Below the pieces are notes generated by a model. That model searched no databases. It had not been told where the DNA came from and saw nothing but the letters and a program-made list of their open reading frames with translations. A stretch of DNA of 6,362 nucleotides from Anaerolineaceae bacterium UBA5224 (GTDB taxonomy: Bacteria; Chloroflexota; Anaerolineae; Anaerolineales; Anaerolineaceae), in NCBI GenBank assembly GCA_002409365.1, contig DHUW01000066.1, positions 1 to 6,362 of the forward strand. The letters run 5' to 3'. A program made the translations under genes and the position numbers. How positions within the stretch are numbered: position 1 is the first letter of the stretch; each line of letters opens with the position of its first letter. This document shows, in pieces, positions 5,625-6,362 of the stretch.

Positions 5625-6362
5625 TTACTTAAGCAGCTCCTTGCTATCAAATGAGCGATCGTAGCGCATTCTCTGCAGGCAATCCTTTTCAACCTGGCTG
5701 AGATTGCCCGTCACAGTATTGGCGAGCAATTTCCCAACTCCTGGACCAAGCATAAAGCCTTGCCCACAAGTGCCGGCACCTATCAGATAGCCGTCAAGTC
5801 CTTCGACACTACCGATGATCGGGTTGCCATCCGGGGTCATCGGGTAAGTGCCGCGCCAGGTTCGACGCACCCGGATATTGCCTAAAATTGGCATCAGGTC
5901 GACCAGGCGCTCGCAAGACTGCGGTAAAAACGAACTGGTATTCTGCGTATGGTTGCCCCAGATCTGTGGAGATGGTGTAAGACAGAAGATTACTTTTCCG
6001 GTTGGATGCTGATAAAAGTAATAATTGCTGGAACCTGGGCAGGCTCTGATGTCGACAACCATGGCGTCAAACATTGGTTGCACCGGTTCGGTAACGCCGG
6101 CTTCGTGCGCGTCAGGTTCGATGGGGATCTCGACGCCGATCATTTGCGATATTTGGCGGGACCAACTACCTGAAGAATTGATGAAAGTGTTGCACGTATA
6201 AGAGCCCTTGTCTGTTTTAATTCCTTGGATACGGTTTCCTTCCACCATGATGTCAGTAACACGTTCATTAAAATGAAACTCAACACCAGCAGCCTGTGCA
6301 TGTTTCCAAAATGAAAAACAAGCTTTCAAAGGTGAGGCAGTCCCATCTTCAGGTGAAAAAGT
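5625..6362 (-). CDS. DAO-family FAD-dependent oxidoreductase, C-terminal part
   Basis: The frame is open from the right window edge to a TAA at 5625-5627 and gives the last 245 residues; the N-terminal FAD-binding GxGxxG motif lies outside. Numbering from the edge, residues 2-12 (FSPEDGTASPL) match the mid-domain segment seen in sarcosine/glycine oxidase relatives. INSSGSWS (61-68) corresponds to the usual N-A-A-G-x-W cofactor region. WRGTYPMTPDGNPIIG (169-184) and GTCGQGFMLGPG (197-208) are the C-terminal FAD-closing motifs of the DAO superfamily. Such enzymes oxidise amines of amino acids or N-methyl glycines, usually with FAD, in the cytoplasm. The substrate cannot be read from this part. 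A TTG at 6329 is an internal Leu codon, not the start, because the frame continues upstream with conserved residues. The 95-bp gap to relA leaves it unclear whether the two genes are co-transcribed. Confidence 0.9.
   Translation of the reverse strand, partial: TFSPEDGTASPLKACFSFWKHAQAAGVEFHFNERVTDIMVEGNRIQGIKTDKGSYTCNTFINSSGSWSRQISQMIGVEIPIEPDAHEAGVTEPVQPMFDAMVVDIRACPGSSNYYFYQHPTGKVIFCLTPSPQIWGNHTQNTSSFLPQSCERLVDLMPILGNIRVRRTWRGTYPMTPDGNPIIGSVEGLDGYLIGAGTCGQGFMLGPGVGKLLANTVTGNLSQVEKDCLQRMRYDRSFDSKELLK

Noticed and set aside
1..6362. CRISPR array, transposon, tRNA or defence/toxin module
   Set aside because: No regularly spaced repeats, transposase motifs, tRNA-like cloverleaf or toxin/antitoxin-like pair could be seen; the window reads as a housekeeping region.

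Overview
The window reads as ordinary bacterial chromosome, with every supported gene on the minus strand. Moderate GC, dense short-gap gene packing, an Asp23/Gls24-family protein beside NusB, and a large lipoprotein with a glycosidase-like barrel all suggest a Chloroflexota bacterium, most likely Anaerolineae. That placement is inferred from protein style and gene order, not from a database search.

In transcription order (right to left), the window opens with the C-terminal 245 residues of a DAO-family FAD-dependent oxidoreductase (5625-6362; N-terminus beyond the edge). A 95-bp gap holding a weak hairpin and a candidate promoter leads into a long RelA/SpoT-family (p)ppGpp synthetase (3340-5529). 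After it comes a run with very small gaps or overlaps: an 82-aa four-cysteine protein with a very acidic tail (3014-3262), an unrecognised 174-aa protein (2452-2976), an Asp23/Gls24 protein (2124-2459), the transcription factor NusB (1680-2117), and a lipoprotein whose GTG start directly follows the nusB stop (1-1679, truncated by the left edge). No RNA gene, mobile element, CRISPR array or plus-strand gene could be supported.

The most notable point is the RelA-like enzyme. Its hydrolase (HD) domain has lost key residues: the E of the HDxxED motif is I75, the later metal-ligand Asp is C159, and the following Asn is D163. Its synthetase domain carries the acidic EFDD motif (309-312), typical of monofunctional RelA, rather than the basic RxKD of bifunctional Rel/SpoT. 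It is therefore predicted to make but not degrade (p)ppGpp, which implies a separate hydrolase elsewhere in the genome. Downstream, a stress-signalling enzyme, NusB, an Asp23 protein and two uncharacterised small proteins seem to share one transcription unit, with a plausible internal promoter just after relA. The lipoprotein has a lipobox, three divergent repeats of one beta-rich module, an inserted carboxypeptidase-regulatory-like domain, and the start of what looks like a TIM-barrel glycoside hydrolase domain.
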